From Geobacter sp. (GTDB lineage: Bacteria > Desulfobacterota > Desulfuromonadia > Geobacterales > Geobacteraceae): 42,088 bases of DNA. Shown here piece by piece: positions 31,790-40,400 of this stretch. The position numbers and the translations under genes were made by a program. Position 1 is the stretch's first letter. Every line of letters starts with the position of its first letter. The stretch spans positions 13,484 to 55,571 of the forward strand of contig DNJC01000009.1 of NCBI GenBank assembly GCA_003490025.1, given 5' to 3'. The notes beneath the pieces were generated by a model that saw only the letters and a program-made list of their open reading frames with translations, was not told where the DNA came from and searched no databases.

Positions 31790-31817
31790 TTGACATTCAA
31801 TAAGTTGAATGTATATT
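31790..31817 (+). promoter_or_regulatory. Strong promoter with embedded ATTC-N8-GAAT operator
   Basis: TTGACA (31790-31795) and TATATT (31812-31817) are 16 bases apart. The spacer is almost filled by a perfect inverted repeat, ACATTCAA-TAAG-TTGAATGT (31793-31812), which contains ATTC-N8-GAAT, the pattern I recall for the persulfide-responsive ArsR-family repressors SqrR/BigR. A repressor bound here would block RNA polymerase. The downstream persulfide-reductase-like gene makes that reading coherent. Confidence 0.7.
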
Positions 31818-31850
31818 GAACAGGATTAAAAAGGGAGCCGAAAGGACACC

Positions 31851-32078
31851 ATGAGAATGCCAGGCTACCAGGTGCTCGTCCCGATCGCGTTGCTGCTCGG
31901 GCTGGCTCCATTTTATCCCGAACCTCACATCGTCGAGAAACTGAGGCTGCTGGCGGGAGGAAGGCTCAGCAGGCCGATCGACATCTTCGACCTGTTCTGG
32001 CACTCCTGGCCGTTTCTGCTGCTGATCTGCCGGCTTCTTGGGGACCTCGGGCGGAAGGTCGGCGCCCCGCCCGGATGA
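31851..32078 (+). CDS. 75-residue two-helix membrane protein
   Basis: A small protein with two hydrophobic segments (YQVLVPIALLLGLAPFY and DLFWHSWPFLLLICRLLGDLG) joined by a basic loop (VEKLRLLAGGRLSRPID). AAAGGA lies before the ATG at 31851. It is the first gene after a strong regulated promoter and precedes the CoA-disulfide reductase gene by 73 bases. No family name is recognised; the context suggests a membrane role in sulfur or redox stress. Confidence 0.75.
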   Translation: MRMPGYQVLVPIALLLGLAPFYPEPHIVEKLRLLAGGRLSRPIDIFDLFWHSWPFLLLICRLLGDLGRKVGAPPG

Positions 32079-32151
32079 GCGGCGTTTCGGTTCTCCCGAT
32101 GCGAGAGGGCGATTTTCTAGCGGGTGAGATGATGCTGGAAGGAGCAGACAA

Positions 32152-33840
32152 ATGAAGAGCAGAATCGTGGTGATCGGCGCCAATGCCGCCGGTGCCAAGG
32201 CAGCAGCAAAGGCCAGGCGGACCAACCCCAAAGCCGAGATAACCGTCGTCGATCGCGGCAATTTCATCTCCTATGGCGCCTGCGGCATACCGTATTACGT
32301 CTCCGACACGGTCACCGATCTGAGCGAACTCATGAGCACCGCTGTCGGTGTGGTGCGCGACGCGGAATTCTTCAGCAAAGTGAAAGGCGTATCGGTCAGG
32401 ACCAGGACCGAGGTGACCGGCATCGACCGCGATTCCAAGGTGGTGCACCTTCTTGAAAACGGGACTGTCGCATCGTTTCTTCCCTACGACAAACTGATCC
32501 TCGCCACCGGGAGTTCTCCGTTCATTCCGAGGGTCAGCAACGTCGATCTCGGCAACATACTCACCGTCAAGTCGATCGAGGATGCGGAGTTCTTGAAGGA
32601 GAGGGCGATCCCCGGCGCAGCGGTCTGCATAGTCGGTGGCGGCCTGATCGGCCTTGAGACCGCCGAAGCCCTGCACAGCAAAGGGATGCGGGTGACCCTG
32701 ATAGAGATGCGCGACCAGCTTCTTCCCGGCGTGCTCGACCCCGAGGTCGCCTCCGTAGTGGAAAAGCACGTGAGGGAGCAGGGGGTGACGGTTATGACCG
32801 GCCGAACCGTAACCGGGTTTGCCGGCAACGAGGCGGTGGCAAGTGCCATCGTCGGGGACATTGAACTCCCCGTCGACCTCGTTGTCCTAGCTCCGGGAGT
32901 GACCCCGAACGTGAAACTGGCCAAGGATGCCGGCCTGTCCGTAGGTGTGACCGGGGCGATTGCGGTCGACCAGTGGCTGCGCACCAGCGATCCGGACATC
33001 TACGCCTGCGGCGACTGCTGCGAGACCACCCATCTCGTCACCGGGAAGAAGGTGTTCATCCCGTTGGGGAGCACGGCCAACAAGCAGGGGAGGGTGGCCG
33101 GGATCAACGCTGCGGGGGGCGATGCCGTTTTTGCCGGGGTGATCGGGACCAGCATCCTCAAGGTGTTCCGGGTCAACGCCGGCAAGACCGGGCTCACCGA
33201 AACCGAGGCGCGCGCCAACGGTTTCGAGGTGGAGACCGTGATGTCGCCCGCGCCGGACCGGGCGCACTTTTTCCCCGGCGCGAAGCCGATCCTGCTCAAG
33301 CTCGTATGTGAGCGAAAGACGGGGAGGGTGCTCGGCCTGCAGGCAGCAGGGGAGGGGGCGGTTGACAAGCGGCTGGACGCGGCCGCGACGGCCATTACCT
33401 TCAGGGCCACGGCCGAACAGCTCTCCCAGCTCGATCTTGCCTACGCGCCCCCCTACGGCGCCGCCATGGACAACCTCATCGTGGCCGCGGACATCATGAA
33501 GAACAAGCTTTCCGGCCACGCCAGGGGGATCTCGGCCCGGGAAGTGAAACGGAAGTTCGAGGAGGAAGAGGATTTCATCCTGCTGGACGTCCGTTCCCCC
33601 GCGGAGCATGGCGAGATCGGGATCGAGGGGGCGAAGCTGATCCCGTTGGGGGTGTTGCGGGAAAAACTGCACGAACTCCCGAAAGACAAGGAGATCATCA
33701 CCTTCTGCAAGATAAGCCTGCGCGGCTACGAGGCCCAGAAGATCCTCGATGCCGCCGGGTTTACCGACACGAAGTTCATGGACGGCGGCATCCTCGCCTG
33801 GCCGTACAAGTACCGGGGGAAGCTTGAGAACAAATGCTAG
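32152..33840 (+). CDS. CoA-disulfide/persulfide reductase with rhodanese domain
   Basis: A 562-residue flavoprotein. The N-terminal two thirds is a pyridine-nucleotide disulfide oxidoreductase: FAD loop VVIGANAAGAKAAAKA, single active Cys44 in YGACGIPYYVSD, NAD loop VCIVGGGLIGLETAEAL and IYACGDCCETTHLVT. The C-terminal rhodanese domain (about 460-555) has LLDVRSPAEHGEIGIEGA and active-loop Cys519 in ITFCKISLRG. This architecture is that of NADH-dependent persulfide reductases (CoADR-RHD), which reduce CoA and other persulfides. GGAAGGAG lies upstream of the ATG. The last codons fall within a 93-bp repeat. Confidence 0.9.
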   Translation: MKSRIVVIGANAAGAKAAAKARRTNPKAEITVVDRGNFISYGACGIPYYVSDTVTDLSELMSTAVGVVRDAEFFSKVKGVSVRTRTEVTGIDRDSKVVHLLENGTVASFLPYDKLILATGSSPFIPRVSNVDLGNILTVKSIEDAEFLKERAIPGAAVCIVGGGLIGLETAEALHSKGMRVTLIEMRDQLLPGVLDPEVASVVEKHVREQGVTVMTGRTVTGFAGNEAVASAIVGDIELPVDLVVLAPGVTPNVKLAKDAGLSVGVTGAIAVDQWLRTSDPDIYACGDCCETTHLVTGKKVFIPLGSTANKQGRVAGINAAGGDAVFAGVIGTSILKVFRVNAGKTGLTETEARANGFEVETVMSPAPDRAHFFPGAKPILLKLVCERKTGRVLGLQAAGEGAVDKRLDAAATAITFRATAEQLSQLDLAYAPPYGAAMDNLIVAADIMKNKLSGHARGISAREVKRKFEEEEDFILLDVRSPAEHGEIGIEGAKLIPLGVLREKLHELPKDKEIITFCKISLRGYEAQKILDAAGFTDTKFMDGGILAWPYKYRGKLENKC

Positions 33841-33870
33841 TTTCGCCTGTAACCGCATAGACTGAAGATG

Positions 33871-33909
33871 AAAAAGGAATTCCAGCCCGCGCCGGAGTTC
33901 CTTTTTTTA
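33871..33909 (+). terminator. Terminator of the reductase operon (copy 1)
   Basis: AAAAAGGAA pairs with TTCCTTTTT around TTCC...GGAG and is followed by a T run. An exact second copy is at 34298-34336, where no complete gene precedes it. Confidence 0.75.
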
Positions 33910-34095
33910 TCCTCCTTACCTCACATTGCACCTCACGGAACTCCCCTTACCTTGCGGGAGGGGGCAGGGGGGGAGGGCGCAACTCGCAAGGACTCCTGAA
34001 CTCATTTTCGTCGACAGTCTGACGTCCATCCCCCCTCGCCCTCCGGGAGAGGGCTGGGGTGAGGGCGTCGGCAGCTGCTTGGCTTTACCTCCTGC

Positions 34096-34240
34096 GAAGG
34101 CCCGGAAGGCCCGGGACAGATTTATGAAGGCCCGGCAAGGCCCGCAAGGCCCGGGACAGACTTATTTAAATCTAATGGGTAAGTCTTTGCTGATGCTTCA
34201 TTGGAAATTAATAAATCTGTGCCGCTTCTGAATCTGTCCC
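34096..34240. repeat. GGGACAGATTTAT tandem and inverted repeats (REP/RAYT-like)
   Basis: A 30-bp unit (34096-34125) and a 40-bp version (34126-34165) both begin GAAGGCCCGG and end GGGACAGA(T/C)TTAT. Inverted copies ATAAATCTGTGCC (34211-34223) and AATCTGTCCC (34231-34240) follow. Such motifs often flank REP-associated tyrosine transposases; none is present here. Confidence 0.45.
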
Positions 34241-34297
34241 GCTTCTGCTTCTGAGAACAAAGAATAGCTTCGCCTGTAACCGCGTAGACTGAAGATG

Positions 34298-34336
34298 AAA
34301 AAGGAATTCCTGCCCGCGCCGGAGTTCCTTTTTTTA
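34298..34336 (+). terminator. Duplicated terminator (copy 2)
   Basis: Identical in stem and T run to the hairpin at 33871, as part of the second 93-bp repeat. It points toward the nitroreductase 3' end and may insulate it. Confidence 0.65.
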
Positions 34337-34484
34337 TCCTCCTTTCTGGCGCTGGAGATTTTTGCAGGACTCTTCCGGTTTAACCCGCCTCCAACCGTGT
34401 GAATCGTTCTCGTTCCGGACGGCCAGGTGGGGATCCGAGGGGGAGGTTGCCAAACCGCCGGCCAGGTAAGGATTCGCCGGATGA

Positions 34485-35012
34485 CTACCTTGCGCCAAAA
34501 AGGTTCCTGCTGATCTTGTCGCGCTGGAGCTTGTCCGCGGCGACGGGCCTCGGAGAAACTCCAGGGTGACCGATGCCTATGATGCATTCCACCTTCACCT
34601 TTTCCGGGAGCCCCAGCAACTGCTGCAGGTACTGCTCGGCGCTCCTCTCGTTATCGTGACTGCGGTTTCGTATCTGCGCCCAGCAACTCCCAAGACCGAG
34701 CGACACGGCAGTCAGCTGGATCACGATGGCGGCGATGGAGCAGTCCTCAACCCATACGTCGGATTTCTCGCTGTCGGCACAGACCACGATGGCGAAGGGG
34801 GCGTTACCGACGAACTCGGAGCCATGCTCTTTCGCCTCGGACAGTTGCTTCAAAAGCGCCGGGTTATCAACCAGTATGAACTCCCACGGGTTGATCCCCC
34901 TTGAGGTGGGGGCACGCAGCGCGGCCTCGACAAGTACTTCGATTGATTCGGAAGACAGTTTCTCCGCTGTGAACCTTCTGACGCTGCGCCGTTTGCGTAA
35001 CAGTTCTATCAT
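34485..35012 (-). CDS. Nitroreductase-family FMN oxidoreductase
   Basis: A 175-residue FMN-dependent NAD(P)H oxidoreductase. The N-terminal ELLRKRRSVRRFTAEKLSSE gives the FMN-phosphate Arg residues, AALRAPTSRGINPWEFILVD the flavin-contact segment, and CIIGIGHPGVSPRPV the C-terminal loop. AAGGAGGG six bases before the ATG at 35012 supports the start. The substrate is not predictable; members reduce nitro compounds, quinones or flavins. It is divergent from the TetR-efflux block. Confidence 0.9.
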   Translation of the reverse strand: MIELLRKRRSVRRFTAEKLSSESIEVLVEAALRAPTSRGINPWEFILVDNPALLKQLSEAKEHGSEFVGNAPFAIVVCADSEKSDVWVEDCSIAAIVIQLTAVSLGLGSCWAQIRNRSHDNERSAEQYLQQLLGLPEKVKVECIIGIGHPGVSPRPVAADKLQRDKISRNLFGAR

Positions 35013-35200
35013 CGTTCCCTCCTTGCTGGACGTATCGTATCGGCCGGCGCTCAGCCATCAAACGCACTCTGTGCCGAAGGACGAAATTTACGCTAAAACA
35101 GAAAATGTGTCAAAGGAAGTAGCTGGTTATCATCTCCTCTCATCTCCCCCTCGCCTCAGGGAGAGCTTCAACGCATCGCCGTAGCCTGAAAGGCGAAGGC

Positions 35201-35228
35201 GGATCGCGGCAGGAATGCCGCTCCTACA
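35201..35228. repeat. REP-like palindromic element
   Basis: GGATCGCGGC-AGGAAT-GCCGCTCCTACA contains GCGGC/GCCGC arms in the style of extragenic palindromes. The same GATCGCGGCAGGAATG is cut by the window end at 42073-42088, also next to a CCTCGCCCTTCGGGAGAGG hairpin, so this is a multi-copy element. Confidence 0.6.
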
Positions 35229-35344
35229 GGTGAACGCTTCACCGAATACGCCGTGATGATTATTTTTTTTCAACCTATCGTCTACAGACTCCCTGTTTAT
35301 GCGAAGTTGCGCATCTTTCTGAGAAGCTAACCGACAATTGTGTA

Positions 35345-35391
35345 TTGACATGAAATCCGTCCGGCCTTATATAGGAATGAGCGTTCATTCC
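35345..35391 (+). promoter_or_regulatory. Promoter and operator of the TetR gene
   Basis: TTGACA (35345-35350) and TATATA (35368-35373) are 17 bases apart. Directly after the -10 is an 18-bp dyad with one mismatched pair, GGAATGAGC/GTTCATTCC (35374-35391). A second copy of its core lies at 35986. Autorepression by TetR is the likely reading. Confidence 0.7.
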
Positions 35392-35408
35392 GCAAGAGGG
35401 GAAACACA

Positions 35409-35981
35409 ATGGAAAAATGTGACAAGGGTGAGCAGATACTTCAGGCGGCGCTGGAACTCGTCGCCGAACAGGGGTTTCACGGCGCCCCCATGGCGATGAT
35501 CGCCGACAGGGCGGGGGTTGGAGCCGGGACCATCTACCGCTATTTCGAGAACAAGGATGCCCTTATCATCTGCGTTTACCGCGCGGTCGAGGCTAGGGCC
35601 GTCGAGGCGATGATGAAGGGATACCCGGAAAAGGGGCCGGTGCGCGAGCGTTTCATGCATATCGGCAACGTCCTCGTCATGCACCTGATCAATTCCCCGC
35701 TCGAGCTTCGCTTCATCGAGCAGTTCCACAATTCTCCCTACGGCGTGGAACACCGCCGCGAGAAGATTTTCGGCAAGGGGGAAAAGGACATCATCAGCGA
35801 GCTGTTTGAGGAGGCGCTGGAGCAGCAGATCTTCAAGCAGTTCGAGATGCCCGTTCTGTATGCGCTATTTTTCGGCCCCTTGATCGACGTTTGCCGGGAC
35901 CAGATCCTTGGCTTCATAAACCTGTCCGAGGATGTCGTAAAGCAGATCGTTGGCGCCTGCTGGGATGCTGTGCGGCGCTAA
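35409..35981 (+). CDS. TetR-family repressor of the RND efflux operon
   Basis: A 190-residue repressor. The N-terminal helix-turn-helix reads ILQAALELVAEQGFHGAPMAMIADRAGVGAGTIYRYFENKDALI, the canonical TetR signature. The C-terminal ligand domain (about 60-190) is helical and not specific, with an AcrR-like style. GAGGGG precedes the ATG. Matching palindromes before and after the gene (35374, 35986) and the RND operon that follows suggest it senses a pump substrate and represses itself and the pump. Confidence 0.9.
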   Translation: MEKCDKGEQILQAALELVAEQGFHGAPMAMIADRAGVGAGTIYRYFENKDALIICVYRAVEARAVEAMMKGYPEKGPVRERFMHIGNVLVMHLINSPLELRFIEQFHNSPYGVEHRREKIFGKGEKDIISELFEEALEQQIFKQFEMPVLYALFFGPLIDVCRDQILGFINLSEDVVKQIVGACWDAVRR

Positions 35982-35985
35982 ATGG

Positions 35986-35999
35986 AATGAACGTTCATT
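35986..35999. promoter_or_regulatory. TetR-type operator ahead of the efflux genes
   Basis: AATGAACGTTCATT is a perfect 14-bp palindrome five bases after the TetR stop. Its core matches that of the operator at 35374. No clear -35/-10 pair is visible at this site, so it may control a weak internal promoter or block read-through. Confidence 0.65.
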
Positions 36000-36018
36000 T
36001 TAAATGGAGTGCAGTGAC

Positions 36019-36099
36019 ATGGTGATGAAGCTTTTTCTTTTACTGGTCGCCCTCGTCTGGGGGGGCATCATAATCATTACCTCATTTCGACGCAGATGA
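36019..36099 (+). CDS. 26-residue single-helix membrane peptide
   Basis: A tiny open frame: Met-Val-Met-Lys, then LFLLLVALVWGGIIIITS and a basic tail FRRR, i.e. one membrane helix with positive-inside end. GGAG lies nine bases before the ATG. It sits between the TetR operator and the adaptor gene of the RND pump. Small helices such as AcrZ modulate RND pumps in enterobacteria, but similarity to AcrZ is not seen and the role is inference. Confidence 0.45.
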   Translation: MVMKLFLLLVALVWGGIIIITSFRRR

Positions 36100-36168
36100 T
36101 ATCCGGTTGCCGCCCAAAGGCCGCCGAAAACTTTTGAGTTATGCAGTATCAACCAAACGAGGTGTTTC

Positions 36169-37359
36169 ATGCAGATTAAGTACAGGGCGCAGTTGTTAAC
36201 CATCGTTGTTCTCTTGAGCGGCTCACTTGTTGTTGCCGGCTGCGGCAAGAAGCAGGCGGGCGGTCCTCCCAAGATGGGTCCCCCCGAGGTCGGCGTGATC
36301 GAGGTGAAGCCGCAGCATGTCGCCCTGACCACCGAACTCCCTGGCAGGACCTCGCCGTTCATGATCGCCGAGGTGAGGCCGCAGGTAAACGGCATCGTTC
36401 AAAAGCGCGTCTTTACCGAGGGTAGCGACGTCAAGGCCGGCCAGGTGCTCTACCAGATCGATCCCGCCACCTACCAGGCTGCCTACGCCAGCGCACAGGC
36501 CAACGAGGCCCGCGCTGCCGCCAACCTGGTGCCGGCCCGCCTGAAGGAAGAGCGCTTCCGCGAACTGGTCAAGATCAATGCGGTCAGCAAGCAGGATTAC
36601 GACAACGCCTACGCCTCCTTGAGGCAGGCCGAGGCGGAAGTATCCGCGGCCAAGGCCGCAGTCGAGACAGCCAGGATCAACCTCGCCTACACCAGGGTGA
36701 CCGCCCCCATATCCGGCCGCATCGGCCGCTCGGCCGTCACCGACGGAGCGCTGGTCACCGCCAACCAGCCGGCGGCGCTGGCCACCATCCAGCAGATGAA
36801 CTCCATGTACGTTGACGTGGTTCAGTCCAGCTCCGACATGCTGAAACTCAACCGGAGTCTCTCCAGCGGGCTCCTGAAGCGGGACGCCGCAGGGCAGGCG
36901 CGGGTCAAGCTGCTCCTTGAAGACGGGACCGAATACCCGGTGAGCGGCACGCTCAAGTTCTCCGATGTCACCGTCGACCAGAGCACCGGCTCCATCACCC
37001 TGCGTGCCGTTTTCCCCAACCCGAAGCAGGTACTGCTCCCGGGGATGTTCGTGCGCGCCGTGGTGCAGGAAGGGGTGAGCGAGAACGCGATCCTGGTGCC
37101 GCAGCGCGGCGTGACCCGCAACCCGGCAGGCAACGCCACCTGCCTCGTGGTCGGCGCCGAGGACAAGGTGGAACCGCGGGTGATCAAGGTTTCCCGGACC
37201 GTCGGGGAGAACTGGCTGGTGAGCGACGGGTTGAAGGCCGGCGACCGCGTGATCCTGGAAGGGCTACAGAAGGCGAAGCCGGGTACCCAGGTGAAAGTGG
37301 TTCCCTTCCAGGCAAACCCGCAAGCGGCACCCTCCCAGGCCCCGGCTGCGGGGAAGTAG
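36169..37359 (+). CDS. RND efflux periplasmic adaptor lipoprotein (AcrA/MexA type)
   Basis: A 396-residue membrane-fusion protein. The signal ends in lipobox VAGC with Cys25. Lipoyl/hairpin regions follow: ELPGRTSPFMIAEVRPQVNGIVQKRVFTEGSDVKAGQVLYQIDPATYQAAY, and INLAYTRVTAPISGRIGRSAVTDGALV. The beta-barrel region TGSITLRAVFPNPKQVLLPGMFVRAVV is typical of AcrA/MexA. The tail is Ala/Gln/Pro-rich. It links the inner-membrane pump and outer-membrane channel encoded next. Confidence 0.95.
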   Translation: MQIKYRAQLLTIVVLLSGSLVVAGCGKKQAGGPPKMGPPEVGVIEVKPQHVALTTELPGRTSPFMIAEVRPQVNGIVQKRVFTEGSDVKAGQVLYQIDPATYQAAYASAQANEARAAANLVPARLKEERFRELVKINAVSKQDYDNAYASLRQAEAEVSAAKAAVETARINLAYTRVTAPISGRIGRSAVTDGALVTANQPAALATIQQMNSMYVDVVQSSSDMLKLNRSLSSGLLKRDAAGQARVKLLLEDGTEYPVSGTLKFSDVTVDQSTGSITLRAVFPNPKQVLLPGMFVRAVVQEGVSENAILVPQRGVTRNPAGNATCLVVGAEDKVEPRVIKVSRTVGENWLVSDGLKAGDRVILEGLQKAKPGTQVKVVPFQANPQAAPSQAPAAGK

Positions 37360-37420
37360 GCTCGGTGCGTCCCAGTGAAGTAGGGCGTTTCAGTTAGCAG
37401 TCAGTTAAGGAGTTCATTCC

Positions 37421-40400
37421 ATGTCCAGGTTTTTCATAAACAGGCCCATTTTCGCCTGGGTTATCGCCATTGTCATAATGCTGACCGGCCTCTTGGCGAT
37501 CAAGGCGTTGCCGGTCTCCCAGTACCCCCCCATCGCGCCGCCGCAGATCTCCATCAACGCGACCTACCCGGGGGCTTCAGCCCAGACGGTCCAGGACACC
37601 GTGACGCAGGTCATCGAGCAGAAGATGAACGGCATCGACAACCTGCTGTACATGTCCTCCACCAGCGACTCCGCAGGCATCGTCGGCATCAACCTGGTCT
37701 TCAAGGCCGGGACCGATCCCAACGTGGCGCAGGTGCAGGTGCAGAACAAGCTGCAGCTGGCCACCCCGCTTCTGCCGCAGGTGGTGCAGCGCCAGGGGAT
37801 CCAGGTCGTCAAGTCGACCCGTAACTTCCTGATGATCGTGGGTCTCGTCTCTGAGGACGCCTCGCTCACCCGCAACGACCTGACCGACTACATGGTGTCC
37901 AACATCCAGGACATCGTCAGCCGCGTGCAGGGGGTGGGGGAGGTCACGGTCTTCGGTTCCCAGAACGCCATGCGCATCTGGCTCAACCCCGACAAGCTGA
38001 ACAACTACAAGCTGACCCCCAACGACGTCGTCACGGCGCTGCAGGCCCAGAACGCCCAGGTCTCCGCCGGACAGTTCGGCGGGATTCCCGCGGTCCAGGG
38101 GCAGCAGCTGAACGCCACCATCACCGCGCGCACGCTCCTGCAGACCCCGGAGCAGTTCGACGCCATCGTGCTGCGGACCAACCCGGACGGCTCGACGGTG
38201 AAGCTGCGCGACGTGGCCCAGAGCAAGGTCGGCACCGAGAACTACGACATCCTCGCCCGCTACAAGGGAAAACCGGTGGCCGCCATGGCGCTCCGACTCG
38301 CCGCCGGCGCCAACGCCCTCGACACCGCCGATCGCGTCAAGGCCAAGTTGGCCGAGCTGGAGAAGTTCGTTCCCGCCGGAGTCAAGGTCGTTTACCCGTA
38401 CGACACCACCCCGTTCGTCAAGATCTCCATCAAGGAGGTGCTTACTACCCTGGTGGAGGCGGTCGCGCTGGTCTTCATCATCATGTTCTTGTTCCTGCAG
38501 AACATCCGCGCCACCCTGATCCCGACCATCGCCGTCCCGGTCGTTCTCCTGGGGACCCTGGGCGTCCTCTTCGCGGCGGGGTTCTCCATCAACACCCTCA
38601 CCATGTTCGCCCTGGTCATCGTCATCGGCCTTCTCGTCGACGACGCCATCGTCGTGGTAGAGAACGTGGAAAGGATCATGACGGAGGAGGGGCTGCCACC
38701 CAAGGAGGCGACCGTCAAGTCTATGGGGCAGATCACCTCCGCCCTGTGGGGGATCGCCACCGTGCTTTCGGCGGTCTTCATCCCGATGGCGTTTTTCGGC
38801 GGTTCCACCGGTGTCATCTACCGGCAATTCTCCATCACGATCGTCTCCGCCATGATCCTGTCGGTCTTGACCGCCCAGATCCTCACCCCGGCCCTCTGCG
38901 CCACGCTGTTGAAGCCGGTGCCCAAGGGGCACCAGCCAGGCGAGTACGGCTGGTTCAAGGGGTTCTTCAGGCACTTCAACAGGCTGTTCGAGAAGGGGAG
39001 GAGCAACTACGAGGGGATCGTGGGCCGCTCTTTCGGCAAGCCGATCCGCTACCTCATCGTTTACGGCGCCATCGTCGGCGCCATGGTCTTCTTCTTCCTG
39101 CGTCTGCCGACCGCCTTCCTTCCCGACGAGGACCAGGGTTTCATCATCTGCCAGATACAGCTTCCCGCAGGCGCGACCCAGGCACGGACCCTGAAGGTGA
39201 TCGAGCAGGTGGAGGCCCACTTCCTGCAAAACGAGAAGAAGACGGTCGATTCCCTCATCACCGTCGCCGGCTTCAGCTTCGCCGGTCGCGGACAGAACAT
39301 GGGACTCGCCTTCGTGAAGCTGAGACACTGGGATGAACGCCACACCCCCGACCTCAAGGCACCTGCCGTGGCCGGACGGGCCATGGGAGCTTTCTCGAAG
39401 ATAAGGGACGGTCTCGCCTTCGCCTTCTCGCCTCCTGCGGTCGTCGAACTCGGGCAGGCCAACGGCTTCGACTTCCAGCTCCAGGACCGCGGCGGGCTCG
39501 GGCACGACAAGCTGATGGAGGCGCGCAACCAGCTCCTCGGCATGGCCATGAAGAATCCCAAGCTGATCGCCGTGCGGCCCAACGGACAGGACGACACCCC
39601 GCAGTTCAAGCTCGACATCGACGACGTCCGCGCCGGCGCCCTCGGCGTATCCCTGGCGGACGTCAACAACGTCATCGCCACCGCCTGGGGGAGTTCCTAC
39701 GTCAACGACTTCCTGCAAAACGGCAGGGTCAAGAGGGTCTACGTCCAGTCCGAGGCGACCTTCAGGATGGTCCCCGAGGACATCAACAAGTGGTACGTGC
39801 GCAACAACAAGGGGGATATGGTTCCCTTCGCGGCTTTCGCCACCGCGCGCTGGCAGTACACCTCTCCGCGCCTCGAGCGCTACAACGGGATCCCGTCCAC
39901 GGAGATCATGGGACAGGCCGCACCGGGCGTAAGTACCGGCGAGGCGATGGACGAGATGGAAAAGATGGCGGCCCAGCTTCCTGCCGGGATCAGCTACGAG
40001 TGGACCGGCCTCTCCTACGAGGAGAAGGCGGCCGGCAAGCAGGCGCCGGCCCTCTACGCCATCTCGCTCCTGGTCGTGTTCCTCGCGGTGGCCGCCCTCT
40101 ACGAGAGCTGGACCATCCCGTTCGTCAACCTGCTGATGCTCCCGCTGGGTCTCGTCGGCGCGGTCACCGCGGTCACCCTGCGCGTGCTCCCGAACGACAT
40201 CTACCTGCAGATCGGCCTTCTCACCACCATCGGCCTATCGACCAAGAACGCGATCCTGATCATCCAGTTCATCAAGGACCAGATGCACCACGGGCACCCG
40301 CTCATGGAGGCGACCCTGATGGCGGTGAAGATCAGGCTACGTCCTGTCATCATGACCTCGCTCGCCTTCTTCTTCGGAACCCTGCCGCTGGCGCTGACCA

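Larger units (their letters stand above)
33825..34344. repeat. 93-bp direct repeats flanking a 334-bp repeat-rich insert
   Basis: Bases 33825-33917 and 34252-34344 are direct copies. They include the last codons of the reductase gene and its terminator and differ at only a few positions. The 334 bp between them has no gene but several repeats: a CCCTCGCCCTCCGGGAGAGG hairpin near 34036, tandem GAAGGCCCGG...GGGACAGATTTAT units, and inverted AATCTGTCCC copies. It could have arisen by tandem duplication or by insertion with a long target duplication. Confidence 0.7.
35013..35408. other. Intergenic region between nitroreductase and TetR gene
   Basis: No gene was found. It holds a REP-like element at 35201-35228, a degenerate CCCCCTCGCCTCAGGGAGAG hairpin near 35146-35165 and, at the right end, the TetR promoter and operator. 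Confidence 0.5.

Noticed and set aside
34485..35012. Nitroreductase as part of the TetR-efflux operon
   Set aside because: It is transcribed away from tetR, with about 400 bp of repeat-bearing DNA between and no TetR palindrome near its own start.
37577..39718. Minus-strand open frame of 713 residues within the RND permease
   Set aside because: Antisense shadow of a full-length AcrB-type gene; composition is low-complexity (Asp/His/Gly/Val).
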